Notes: generated by a model from the sequence alone, not told the origin. A stretch of 6,132 nt of DNA from Planctomycetota bacterium (GCA_021780285.1 JAJXZA010000300.1:1-6132); one strand, 5' to 3'; shown: positions 1 through 5,992, counted from the first letter of the stretch. A program made the numbers and translations.

Positions 1-1
1 G

Positions 2-97
2 CACAACGCAAACCCGAAAATATTTACTTGGACCAAGGATGCTGATACAATTCTGGCAAAGGTTGCCAAGTGTAAAGAGGCGTTAGGGACACTACAC
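2..97 (+). pseudogene. IS630-family transposase, C-terminal end (partial, probably a remnant)
   Basis: The reading frame from base 2 encodes about 32 residues including PKIFTWTKDAD, then ILAKVAKCKEALGTLH. An F-(T/V)-W-T-K-x-A-(D/E)-x-I-L-x-K motif close to the C-terminus is typical of IS630-family DDE transposases, which usually end shortly after it. The upstream part with the DDE residues lies outside the window, so completeness cannot be judged. After LH the frame does not stop: CAC is followed by TAT, and the frame stays open to a stop at 446-448, antisense to the MerR gene. If the ancestral ending was CAC-TAG, one inserted T near base 100 would explain the read-through. The downstream residues look like shadow coding, so the real protein or remnant probably ends near base 97-100. 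The family call rests on this short tail only. Confidence 0.66.
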
Positions 98-148
98 TAT
101 GGGGCGGAACGGCGAGCAGCCCAAGCCGCCAAAGAGCTTGTGGAATCG

Positions 149-607
149 TCAGGCACGCGATTTCGTTGGGACAAGCGCGCGTGCGGCACCCTCGCCCGTT
201 TGGTTGCGCAGGTGCTCAAGCACGGCGCACTGCTGTCGGCCGCCGCGGGAGCAGCGTTTCAGATCGGCCGCCAAGGCCGCTTCGAGTCGTTTAAGCTCTT
301 TCAGTTGCGCCCGAACTTTGGCCAGCCTTTGAGCAATCAGTTGGTTTACCCCGCGGCATTGGATGGGCGAATCGGGCGACAAATTCAGCATGGCGCGAAT
401 ATCGCCGAGCGAAAAACCACCCGCATGCGCCTGGCGAATGAGCCTTAACCGGGCCAGCGAGCGATCATCGTACCAGCGGTAATTGCTAAGGGTGCGCCCC
501 ACCGGCAGGATCAGCCCTTTACGCTCATAAAAGCGCACGGTGGTGGCGGCAACGCCGGCGGCTTTTGCAAGCTGACCAATGTTGTATCGCGCTTCGCCCA
601 TAGGCAT
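149..607 (-). CDS. MerR-family transcriptional regulator with a three-cysteine metal site
   Basis: This is a cytoplasmic DNA-binding regulator of the MerR family, which untwists promoters with long spacers in response to an effector. Numbered from the ATG at 601, the winged helix-turn-helix runs from about residue 6 to 72 (YNIGQLAKAAGV, TTVRFYERKGL, NYRWYDD, GFSLGDIRAML). A dimerisation helix follows at about 85-115. Cys82, Cys117 and Cys125 lie where Tn501 MerR has its Hg(II)-binding Cys82, Cys117 and Cys126. The Cys117-Cys125 loop has the spacing of the CueR Cu(I) loop, but CueR has Ser at the first position, so a divalent ion (Hg, Zn, Cd or Pb) is more likely; this is inference. Three starts are possible: GTG at 646, overlapping ruvX, and ATGs at 607 and 601. 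The extra residues from 646 are basic and not family-like, so 607 or 601 is preferred. No metal transporter or reductase gene is adjacent. Confidence 0.88.
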   Translation of the reverse strand: MPMGEARYNIGQLAKAAGVAATTVRFYERKGLILPVGRTLSNYRWYDDRSLARLRLIRQAHAGGFSLGDIRAMLNLSPDSPIQCRGVNQLIAQRLAKVRAQLKELKRLEAALAADLKRCSRGGRQQCAVLEHLRNQTGEGAARALVPTKSRA

Positions 608-613
608 ATTATA
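608..613 (-). promoter_or_regulatory. Possible -10 box (TATAAT) directly before the merR-like start codons
   Basis: On the minus strand TATAAT occupies 613 to 608 and is followed at once by ATGCCTATGGGC. A start site 6-7 bases after the box would fall at about 601, on the A of the second ATG, which would give a leaderless mRNA. No good -35 hexamer sits 16-20 bp upstream. The region lies just inside the end of the upstream operon, so this may be an internal promoter or a chance match. Confidence 0.35.
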
Positions 614-642
614 CCGGAGGCGAAGCCTGCCGCGCCGCGGTT

Positions 643-1059
643 TCACCTCATGCCATCCAGATAATCCTGCAGTATCCGCGCTGCCGCCAGGGCGTCCACA
701 CGCTGACGTTTTTGTTTGCGGGTAAAGTGGCCCGCCAGGCGACCTTCCGCGTCTACCGAGGTGAGGCGTTCATCTTGCCGATGCACGGGCTTGCCGCTGG
801 CCTGTTCAAGCAGCGTAATAAACTTTTCGGTGATTTTGGCGCGCGGGCCGATCGAGCCGTCGGCATGCAGCGGCACGCCGCAAACAAGCACATCAATTTG
901 CTCGCGGGCAACAATGGCGGCAATAGCTGCGGCAAGCGCCTCAGGAGTCAGGTTTTCAAGCCGCTCGAAGGGCGCGGCCATACGGGTCTCGGTATCGCCA
1001 ATGGCCAAACCGGTGCGTTTATCGCCAAGGTCAACTGCCAAAATACGTTTTGCCTGCAT
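643..1059 (-). CDS. ruvX: RuvX/YqgF-family putative Holliday junction resolvase (pre-16S rRNA nuclease family)
   Basis: The 138-residue protein has the usual length and RNase H-like fold signature of the YqgF family. Members are known as putative Holliday junction resolvases and, in E. coli, as the nuclease that matures the 5' end of 16S rRNA. The first acidic strand is at residues 7-22 (LAVDLGDKRTGLAIGD, Asp10). The VCGVPLHADGSIGPRA block is at 59-74, QDERLTS is at 95-101 (Asp96, Glu97), and the terminal acidic motif VDALAAARILQ is at 121-131 (Asp122). All three catalytic acidic positions are therefore present. The ATG at 1059 has only a weak GAG six bases upstream. The gene begins 29 bp after the manC stop on the same strand, and its TGA overlaps the GTG candidate start of the MerR gene, so co-transcription is likely. 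The protein is cytoplasmic, and nothing looks degraded. Confidence 0.95.
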   Translation of the reverse strand: MQAKRILAVDLGDKRTGLAIGDTETRMAAPFERLENLTPEALAAAIAAIVAREQIDVLVCGVPLHADGSIGPRAKITEKFITLLEQASGKPVHRQDERLTSVDAEGRLAGHFTRKQKRQRVDALAAARILQDYLDGMR

Positions 1060-1088
1060 AAAACGCTCAATTCAGGGAGCCGCAACCA

Positions 1089-2168
1089 TCAGGTATACCG
1101 ATCATCGCCGCGCTGCTGCAGGTGTTGAACCATCTGCTTAATTTGCTCGGACTTGTCGCTGGCGCACACGAGCGTTGCGCCGGGCGTATGAATGATTGTA
1201 ACGTTTTTAAGACCGATCGTAGCAATAAGATGCTCCGAATCTTCTGAAACTGCCAATACGCCGGAGCTTTCAAGCGAGGCAAAGGTGCAACCGGCGGATT
1301 TGTTGCCGGCGGCATCCGTTGGAAGCGTGGCGGCAAAGCTGGTCCAACTGCCGACATCCAGCCAATGAACCTCCATAGGAATGACGGCCACGTTTTTGGC
1401 CCGCTCCATGACGGCATAATCTATGCTTATTTTTTGGAGCGTAGGGTACACCTCGGCCAGCACGCCGGCATAATGCGGCGTGCCCCATGCCGCGCTGATG
1501 CGCATGAGGCCATCATAGCTCGCGGGCAAGTTGCGTTTAAGCTCGGCTAAAATGGTTGCGGCCTTCCACACAAACATGCCGCTGTTCCAGTAGTATTCGC
1601 CACTGGCAAGGTATTGGCGGGCAACGTCCTGAGTGGGCTTTTCTTTAAATGCCAGGGCGCGGCGGGCCGATGGGAGGCCTGCCAGCGGTTCGCCCGCGTG
1701 AACATACCCATAGCCCGTGGCAGGATGCGTTGGCTTGATGCCAAAGGTCACAAGCGTTTGCGGCGAGTGGGCCACCGCATCAAATGCCTGTTGCATGCAG
1801 GTTTGAAATGCTGCCTGCGGCTCAATGATATGGTCGGCCGTGAGCACGGCCATAGCGGCATCAGGATCGGTTTTGGCCAAAATCGCGGCGGCAAAGCCAA
1901 TGGCATTGGCGGTGTCGCGCCCCATTGGCTCGCCGAGGATATTTTCGGCCGGTATTTGGGCCAGCGCTTCGGCCACCTGGTCGCCGTAAGACGCGGAGGT
2001 GCAAATATAAGTGCGTTTGTGCGGCACAAGACCTTCGAGCCGCCCCACCGCAATCTCCAGCAGCGAGCGGCCATCTATAAACCGCAGAAGTTGTTTGGGC
2101 CGCAGCCGCGTAGACATGGGCCAGAGCCGCGTGCCGGAGCCACCTGCAATAATTACCGCATTATTCAT
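1089..2168 (-). CDS. manC: Mannose-1-phosphate guanylyltransferase (GDP-mannose pyrophosphorylase), single-domain form
   Basis: The enzyme makes GDP-mannose from GTP and mannose 1-phosphate in the cytoplasm, supplying mannose, fucose or rhamnose units for glycans and exopolysaccharide. The 359-residue protein shows the nucleotidyltransferase signature at the N-terminus (AGGSGTRLWPMS at 8-19, with RPKQ at 23-26). EPMGRDTANAIG follows at 80-91, TADHII at 110-115, the sugar-binding FKEKP at 174-178, YWNSGMFVW at 193-201 and HWLDVGSW at 268-275. A C-terminal portion resembling the left-handed beta-helix end of bacterial GMPs follows. There is no fused C-terminal phosphomannose isomerase domain, so this is the short form of about 350-360 residues rather than the bifunctional form of about 480. 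The ATG at 2168 has a good ribosome binding site (AAAGGT) 8 bases upstream. It is first of three minus-strand genes and divergent from the YdjY-like gene. The family includes related guanylyl- and thymidylyl-transferases, but GTRLWP with EPMGRDTA favours mannose. Confidence 0.93.
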   Translation of the reverse strand: MNNAVIIAGGSGTRLWPMSTRLRPKQLLRFIDGRSLLEIAVGRLEGLVPHKRTYICTSASYGDQVAEALAQIPAENILGEPMGRDTANAIGFAAAILAKTDPDAAMAVLTADHIIEPQAAFQTCMQQAFDAVAHSPQTLVTFGIKPTHPATGYGYVHAGEPLAGLPSARRALAFKEKPTQDVARQYLASGEYYWNSGMFVWKAATILAELKRNLPASYDGLMRISAAWGTPHYAGVLAEVYPTLQKISIDYAVMERAKNVAVIPMEVHWLDVGSWTSFAATLPTDAAGNKSAGCTFASLESSGVLAVSEDSEHLIATIGLKNVTIIHTPGATLVCASDKSEQIKQMVQHLQQRGDDRYT

Positions 2169-2176
2169 GACGTTTT

Positions 2177-2182
2177 ACCTTT
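2177..2182 (-). promoter_or_regulatory. Ribosome binding site of manC
   Basis: The minus strand reads AAAGGT, eight bases before the ATG at 2168. It supports that start over internal candidates. Confidence 0.6.
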
Positions 2183-2191
2183 GATCTCTGC

Positions 2192-2204
2192 TTGATGCCA
2201 TCAA
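2192..2204. promoter_or_regulatory. 13-bp perfect palindrome TTGATGCCATCAA in the divergent control region
   Basis: The arms TTGATG and CATCAA are perfectly complementary around a single central C. The site lies 24-36 bp before the manC start codon, where a repressor would block transcription or the leader. It is a candidate operator seen directly in the sequence; no factor can be named. Confidence 0.4.
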
Positions 2205-2210
2205 TGCCGC

Positions 2211-2219
2211 TTGTGACAA
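2211..2219. promoter_or_regulatory. 9-bp perfect palindrome TTGTGACAA in the divergent control region
   Basis: The arms TTGT and ACAA flank a central G. On the minus strand the overlapping TTGTCA (2219-2214) is also the best -35-like hexamer for manC, but no matching -10 lies 17 bp downstream, where the sequence is ATCAAG. It may be part of an operator cluster. Confidence 0.28.
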
Positions 2220-2222
2220 ACG

Positions 2223-2233
2223 TCGTGGCACGA
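2223..2233. promoter_or_regulatory. 11-bp perfect palindrome TCGTGGCACGA in the divergent control region
   Basis: The arms TCGTG and CACGA flank a single central G. Its centre (2228) is 30 bp from the centre of the 13-bp palindrome (2198), about three helical turns, so bound proteins would face the same side of the DNA. The two sites differ in sequence. Confidence 0.33.
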
Positions 2234-2257
2234 GGGGCCAAACCAGCCGCCGCCAGT

Positions 2258-2263
2258 TATAAT
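2258..2263 (+). promoter_or_regulatory. Candidate -10 box (TATAAT) for the YdjY-like / ketosynthase genes
   Basis: An exact TATAAT lies about 90 bp before the preferred start at 2354 and 64 bp before the alternative ATG at 2327. Transcription would begin near 2270. No recognisable -35 hexamer is found 16-18 bp upstream, where the sequence is GGGGCCA. The promoter may therefore need an activator, perhaps one acting at the palindromes between 2192 and 2233. Confidence 0.42.
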
Positions 2264-2337
2264 CGAAAGCAGCATTGAGGCAAGACTGCCAAAACGGTTA
2301 TGGATTGGCGAGCCTGAAACGAGCATATGAGCATCAC

Positions 2338-2343
2338 GGCGGA
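2338..2343 (+). promoter_or_regulatory. Ribosome binding site deciding the start at 2354
   Basis: GGCGGA lies ten bases before the ATG at 2354. The earlier ATG at 2327 has only a weak GAAACGAG-type stretch before it. Starting at 2354 also places the signal peptide at the very N-terminus. Confidence 0.45.
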
Positions 2344-2353
2344 ACAACAAGCT

Positions 2354-3991
2354 ATGAAATACTCTATAGGGCCACTTATCATTGCAATCTTCAGCCTCGC
2401 AGGCGTACCGGGCGCAGCAAGCCTTGCTGCCCCAGCAACCCAGTCAGCGGCGCAGCCGGTGCGGGCAACAACTGCAACCTCGAAGCCAGCGCCCGACCTC
2501 CTTCGGCTTGACGGCCCAGCGTTTAACCCGGCCAAACATGAATTCAGCATTCCGGCGGCGTTTTGGAATGAGCATCTTGCCAGTTGGCTGGACGTGGCCA
2601 TCTGCGGGCGGCCGAGCAACTTTCTACATGAAACAGTGCTGAGCATAAAAACCACGCGCAGCATATTGCGACAGGCCTTCACCAAAATCGGCTACGTCGG
2701 CGGCGACAAGTGGGCGCCAAACCTTTCCGAGTTTACACGCATCCGCGGCCAGCCTCTGCTCATTCTGGTTCGCGTCGGCGGCAAGCACCCGCAGACGTTT
2801 CTGCTTAACGAGCTTATGAGTCTTCGCCAGTGGAATATTGCACTAGGGCCTTTCGGCTGGCTCTATATGGGCACTCCCGGCCTGACGCCCGCCCCACCGG
2901 GCGCGAAGCGGTATAAGCCGGGCGAATGGGTATCGCCCGATACCATTTTGTTTGATGACCCGCAGGTTGCGATGCAGTTTCGCGGTATACAACATGCGTC
3001 GCAGTCGCTGGTGGATCATCCGCTATGTTTTGACAATTGGATTTATCCGAATATTCGCTACTTTCGTAATACCGCGGTGCTGCCGCTCAAAACGTTTAAC
3101 AGCAACGGCAGCGTGCCCGTAACGCTTGTGTTTCGGCGTGTAAGCGAAGTGCAGTATCTGCAGGCAGCCATTAAATACTGGCACGATGCGGCGTTTAAAC
3201 CCGTTATGCAGCATGAACTGCCGCGGGCCAGGCGAATAGACATAGCACGGCGCAAGCTCCACCAACTGTTGCAGCATCGCACGCCCTGGGCGTCGCCGAG
3301 GTGTCAGAAGCTCATCGCCCAAATACAGGCGGGTTACGCGGCATTGGATGACAAATGGATTTCATGGGCCGCCTCCCACGCCGCCTTCGGCCCGGCCAGC
3401 ACCTCCGATATTGCTCGCATTAAAAAGCAGGCGGCTCTTTTTGTGCTGCACCTGAATCAAAATCGCCTGCGATATCACTACCTGGCGGAAGCGGCCGACG
3501 CCGCCGCTTCGCTGGCGCAATTGCGCCGTCAAGGTGTGGCCGCACAAGCCGAGGAGGTAAAATCGCTTAAATCAGCCCAGCTTATGGCGCAATCCAAGGC
3601 TCTGCTTGAGGGCAATCTGCAACATCTCGCATATTGGCAGCGGCGTTCCGCCAAGCTTAAGCCCAACGACCAACGAAAAATGTGGCGCCGCGATATTAAC
3701 GCAGAACTAAACCTGGCTCTGCGGCGGCAGTCGCTGGCCAAGGCGGGCATTGCATACGCCACAGCGATGAATAGGGCCGGCCCCATGGCCGGTGCACAAA
3801 AAAGCTATCTATTGGCAGTGCTGCGCGTGCAACAGGCAGGGCAAGAAGTTGAACTGGTGAATGTGGATTTTCAAATTATCAATGAGCAGGGTTTTGCGCC
3901 GCAGGCTCAAGTCAACAAATTGCTGGCCCAGAAGGCGGAACTCAAAAAGCAGATAGCAGCCATCGTGGGGCAAATCAAGGCTCTCAAATAG
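2354..3991 (+). CDS. Secreted YdjY-like domain protein with a long helical C-terminal region
   Basis: The exact function is unknown. The preferred start at 2354 gives 545 residues; an ATG at 2327 would add nine. Residues 1-25 form a signal peptide: MKYS, a hydrophobic stretch IGPLIIAIFSLAGV, then small residues with probable cleavage near ASLA. A low-complexity Ala/Thr/Pro/Gln linker follows to about residue 47. From about 50 to 250 the pattern LDVAICGRPSNFLHETVL, with helix SILRQAFTKIGY after it, resembles the YdjY-like domain of planctomycete exported proteins, whose core has a His-Glu pair (here His92-Glu93). This is recognition from memory, not a search. From about 290 to the end the sequence is rich in Ala, Gln, Lys, Leu and Arg and ends in LLAQKAELKKQIAAIVGQIK, which looks coiled-coil. 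It leads the plus-strand trio, with the ketosynthase start 30 bp downstream. It probably acts in the periplasm. Confidence 0.82.
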   Translation: MKYSIGPLIIAIFSLAGVPGAASLAAPATQSAAQPVRATTATSKPAPDLLRLDGPAFNPAKHEFSIPAAFWNEHLASWLDVAICGRPSNFLHETVLSIKTTRSILRQAFTKIGYVGGDKWAPNLSEFTRIRGQPLLILVRVGGKHPQTFLLNELMSLRQWNIALGPFGWLYMGTPGLTPAPPGAKRYKPGEWVSPDTILFDDPQVAMQFRGIQHASQSLVDHPLCFDNWIYPNIRYFRNTAVLPLKTFNSNGSVPVTLVFRRVSEVQYLQAAIKYWHDAAFKPVMQHELPRARRIDIARRKLHQLLQHRTPWASPRCQKLIAQIQAGYAALDDKWISWAASHAAFGPASTSDIARIKKQAALFVLHLNQNRLRYHYLAEAADAAASLAQLRRQGVAAQAEEVKSLKSAQLMAQSKALLEGNLQHLAYWQRRSAKLKPNDQRKMWRRDINAELNLALRRQSLAKAGIAYATAMNRAGPMAGAQKSYLLAVLRVQQAGQEVELVNVDFQIINEQGFAPQAQVNKLLAQKAELKKQIAAIVGQIKALK

Positions 3992-4011
3992 TGCTACATC
4001 ATCAGGATTTT

Positions 4012-4015
4012 GGAG
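4012..4015 (+). promoter_or_regulatory. Ribosome binding site deciding a TTG start for the ketosynthase
   Basis: GGAG lies six bases before the TTG at 4022. The other TTG in frame, at 4010, has only AGG three bases upstream, too close for good initiation. No ATG precedes the conserved IYISAISA strand, so the gene must use a non-ATG start. Confidence 0.45.
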
Positions 4016-4021
4016 CTGGCG

Positions 4022-5125
4022 TTGAACCATCGTGCCATCTATATTTCAGCCATCAGCGCAAGTTGCAATAATTATTCCGGTCTTGATGCGCTTTTTGACG
4101 CGCTTTTGTCGCCGCCGGAATCACCTGGTGCACCCGCCCCTATCGCCACTGCACCATGGGATGATTGCGCGACTCAATGGGTCATGCTTACACACCGTGT
4201 CATTCGCCAGCTCATGGGCGGGGGAACGGGTTTACCGCCCGATTGCGGGTTTATTTTAGGTTCCACCAAAGGCGACATTGCCCGACAACTGCTTTGGATG
4301 CACGAGCCGCAACCCAGCGAGCGGCCGCGGCCCACGCTCGATGAAGACACCGCCGCCCTGGCACGCCATGCCGGTGTTTTAGGCCCCGCATACTGCATTT
4401 CCACAGCGTGTACATCGGGGCTGTCAGCCCTCATTGAAGCGGCCGAGTTGATTAACACGCGCGCAGCCTCCGAGTGCATTGCAATGGGGGCCGATGTAGT
4501 TTCTGATTTTGTATGTGATGGCTTTAAGGCTTTGCGGGCTTTGAGCAACTCGGTGTGCCGACCGTTTGATCGCCGCCGCGATGGCCTCACGCTTGGCTCA
4601 GCAGCAGCGGCAATGCGCCTCTGCACCCTGCCGGGGGCCGGGGCGGTGCTACTTGCCGGCTGGGGGGCAGCCGGCGATGCGGCGCATCTGACCGCGCCTG
4701 ATCGTGCGGGCCGCGGACTGACTCTTGCCATCGAGCGGGCACTGGCCATGGCGAAGCTTGCGCCCGAACAGATTGACTTAGTTTTTGCCCACGGCACCGG
4801 CACGTCATTTAACGATGCGATGGAAGCGACGGCTTTTGCAAGCATGTTTCCGCATCGCCCGTGCATCACCGCCATCAAAGGCCTGACCGGCCATACCCTG
4901 GGCGCAGCGGGCGTGCTTGAAACGGCTGTGGCATGCCGCATTTTACAAACCGGCATTGTGCCGCCCGTGGCGGGGCTTAAAAATCCTGACTTTGCCGATC
5001 TGAATTTTGTCGTTGGCCAGCCACAGACACTTCGCCCACGGCGGATTCTTAAAACCGGCAGCGGTTTTGGCGGCCTCAATACGGCTCTGATTCTCGAACT
5101 GCCCGCACCGGAGCCGCACCGATGA
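4022..5125 (+). CDS. Beta-ketoacyl-ACP synthase (KAS I/II, FabF-like), compact form
   Basis: This is a condensing enzyme of the thiolase fold that would extend an acyl chain with malonyl-ACP by decarboxylative Claisen condensation in the cytoplasm. Numbered from the TTG at 4022 (367 residues), GFILGSTKGD is at 76-85. The nucleophile motif ISTACTSG contains Cys130. HGTGT begins with catalytic His257, and KGLTGHTLGAAG carries Lys286 and His291. A GFGG loop follows near 348. The Cys-His-His triad is complete, so it should be active. FabF is about 410 residues; this protein has a shortened N-terminal region. The TTG start with GGAG before it suggests modest expression; a TTG at 4010 is the alternative. 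It lies 30 bp after the YdjY-like gene and overlaps the next gene by four bases. FabF or FabB of primary fatty acid synthesis is possible, but the divergent sequence, the paired decoy and the absence of fab genes favour a specialised lipid or polyene role, which is inference. Confidence 0.9.
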   Translation: MNHRAIYISAISASCNNYSGLDALFDALLSPPESPGAPAPIATAPWDDCATQWVMLTHRVIRQLMGGGTGLPPDCGFILGSTKGDIARQLLWMHEPQPSERPRPTLDEDTAALARHAGVLGPAYCISTACTSGLSALIEAAELINTRAASECIAMGADVVSDFVCDGFKALRALSNSVCRPFDRRRDGLTLGSAAAAMRLCTLPGAGAVLLAGWGAAGDAAHLTAPDRAGRGLTLAIERALAMAKLAPEQIDLVFAHGTGTSFNDAMEATAFASMFPHRPCITAIKGLTGHTLGAAGVLETAVACRILQTGIVPPVAGLKNPDFADLNFVVGQPQTLRPRRILKTGSGFGGLNTALILELPAPEPHR

Positions 5126-5883
5126 GCCAGCAGCATTTGACCACTACAACAACAGACGCCGCAGCCTATTTGCATAGCTGGGCCGGCAAAGCCATCAGTA
5201 CGCAAAGCTCACGAGAGCCGATGGATTTTCTTACCGAAGCCTCGATTTCGCAGTTGGTTGCGGATGTTCTCACTGCATCGGAAGCACTGCTGCAGTACCT
5301 GACTTTGGAGCAGCGGCGGCAATTGCCTTTGTTTTTAGGTACGACCGACGGGTCATTGGTGGAAGACTTACTCTTTGAGCGAAGCCGCGGCATTCAAGCC
5401 GGGCGCTACGCCAGCCCGGCGATGTTTCGGCGTACGCTGCCGAACATTATTCTTTCGGAAATAGCTTTAACATGCCATCTGCAAGGCCCCGGTTCGACCT
5501 TGGTGGCTGGGGCGGCGTCGGCAGCGCTGGCCGTTTATCGAGCCATCACAACCATGCGGCTTTATAACGAGCCGCTGGCATTTGCCGCCGCCATTGAACC
5601 GCTTCCGCCGGCAAATGCCGCTCCACGTTTTTTGCTGATGCTGCTGGGACTGCAACCGCCCCACGACCGCCGTGCCGCCGCGACAACCCAGCCGTCAAAA
5701 TGCGTTGATGCGTCGCTATGCCGCAGCGCCGGCAGCCAAGCCAAAATGCCGAGGCAGATTTCCGGCGATGCCGGTATTGGCGCCATTTCTGACGCCATAA
5801 TGGCGGCCGGGACGGCAAAGCAAACAGTTAGCGCCACCGCCGCAACCGGCTTGACGATTCATTTAGAATTCTCGGCGGCGTGA
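5122..5883 (+). CDS. Ketosynthase-like protein, N-terminal half only, no active-site cysteine
   Basis: The 253-residue protein resembles the ketoacyl-synthase N-terminal domain family (Pfam Ketoacyl-synt_2 type), known as a non-catalytic companion in aryl-polyene-like clusters. Recognisable parts are LFLGTTDG at 70-77, SPAMFRRTLPN at 98-108, and the stretch LQGPGSTLVAGAASAALAVY from about 120. In the last, Ala131 stands where the ketosynthase nucleophile Cys would be. The protein ends without HGTGT or KxxxGH motifs, so it cannot condense by itself. The N-terminal 20 residues and the region from about 180 to 225 are Ala/Thr/Ser/Gln-rich and look poorly ordered. The ATG lies in the ATGA overlap with the ketosynthase stop, so translation is probably coupled and the products likely made together. 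A heterodimer like ketosynthase with chain-length factor is the simplest inference. The matching length of known family members argues against simple decay. Confidence 0.72.
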   Translation: MSQQHLTTTTTDAAAYLHSWAGKAISTQSSREPMDFLTEASISQLVADVLTASEALLQYLTLEQRRQLPLFLGTTDGSLVEDLLFERSRGIQAGRYASPAMFRRTLPNIILSEIALTCHLQGPGSTLVAGAASAALAVYRAITTMRLYNEPLAFAAAIEPLPPANAAPRFLLMLLGLQPPHDRRAAATTQPSKCVDASLCRSAGSQAKMPRQISGDAGIGAISDAIMAAGTAKQTVSATAATGLTIHLEFSAA

Positions 5884-5959
5884 ACGGATGAACCGGTTGC
5901 TATTGCGAAAAGCACCTTTCAGCATCAGCTTCGAATACGTCGGTATCAGCCCATGAATG

Positions 5960-5992
5960 GCCGGCAAATCGGCAGCCTTAGCATTCGCCGGC
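5960..5992. other. Imperfect inverted repeat at the convergent gene ends
   Basis: GCCGGCAAAT at 5960-5969 can pair with ATTCGCCGGC at 5983-5992 with one A/C mismatch and a 13-base loop. It spans the lysA stop, between the convergent ends of lysA and the ketosynthase-like gene. Neither strand has a T-run after the stem, so it is not a classical intrinsic terminator. It could be a weak bidirectional hairpin, or chance, since GCCGGC is self-complementary and common in this DNA. Confidence 0.25.

Noticed and set aside
140..448. Plus-strand open frame of 102 codons continuing the transposase frame
   Set aside because: It lies antisense to the MerR gene, whose domains and cysteines are clearly conserved. 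Past about base 100 its residues show no transposase-like pattern. It is a GC-rich shadow frame.
1614..2195. Plus-strand open frame of 193 codons opposite manC
   Set aside because: It is antisense to a well-conserved guanylyltransferase, has a composition typical of a shadow frame and shows no domain pattern.
2257..2685. Minus-strand open frame of 142 codons in the divergent region
   Set aside because: It overlaps the signal peptide and start of the YdjY-like domain of the plus-strand gene and has no recognisable domain. It would also run into the manC promoter region.
4174..5205. Minus-strand open frame of 343 codons opposite the ketosynthase
   Set aside because: Its product is Arg/Ser/Pro/Ala-rich with no recognisable motif, while the plus strand carries a full ketosynthase with all catalytic residues. 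Long antisense frames are common in GC-rich genes.
5884..5977. Intrinsic terminator between the convergent ends
   Set aside because: Only an imperfect GCCGGC-based stem without a following T-run is present. AACCGGTT at 5891-5898 is too short to count. No terminator can be supported.
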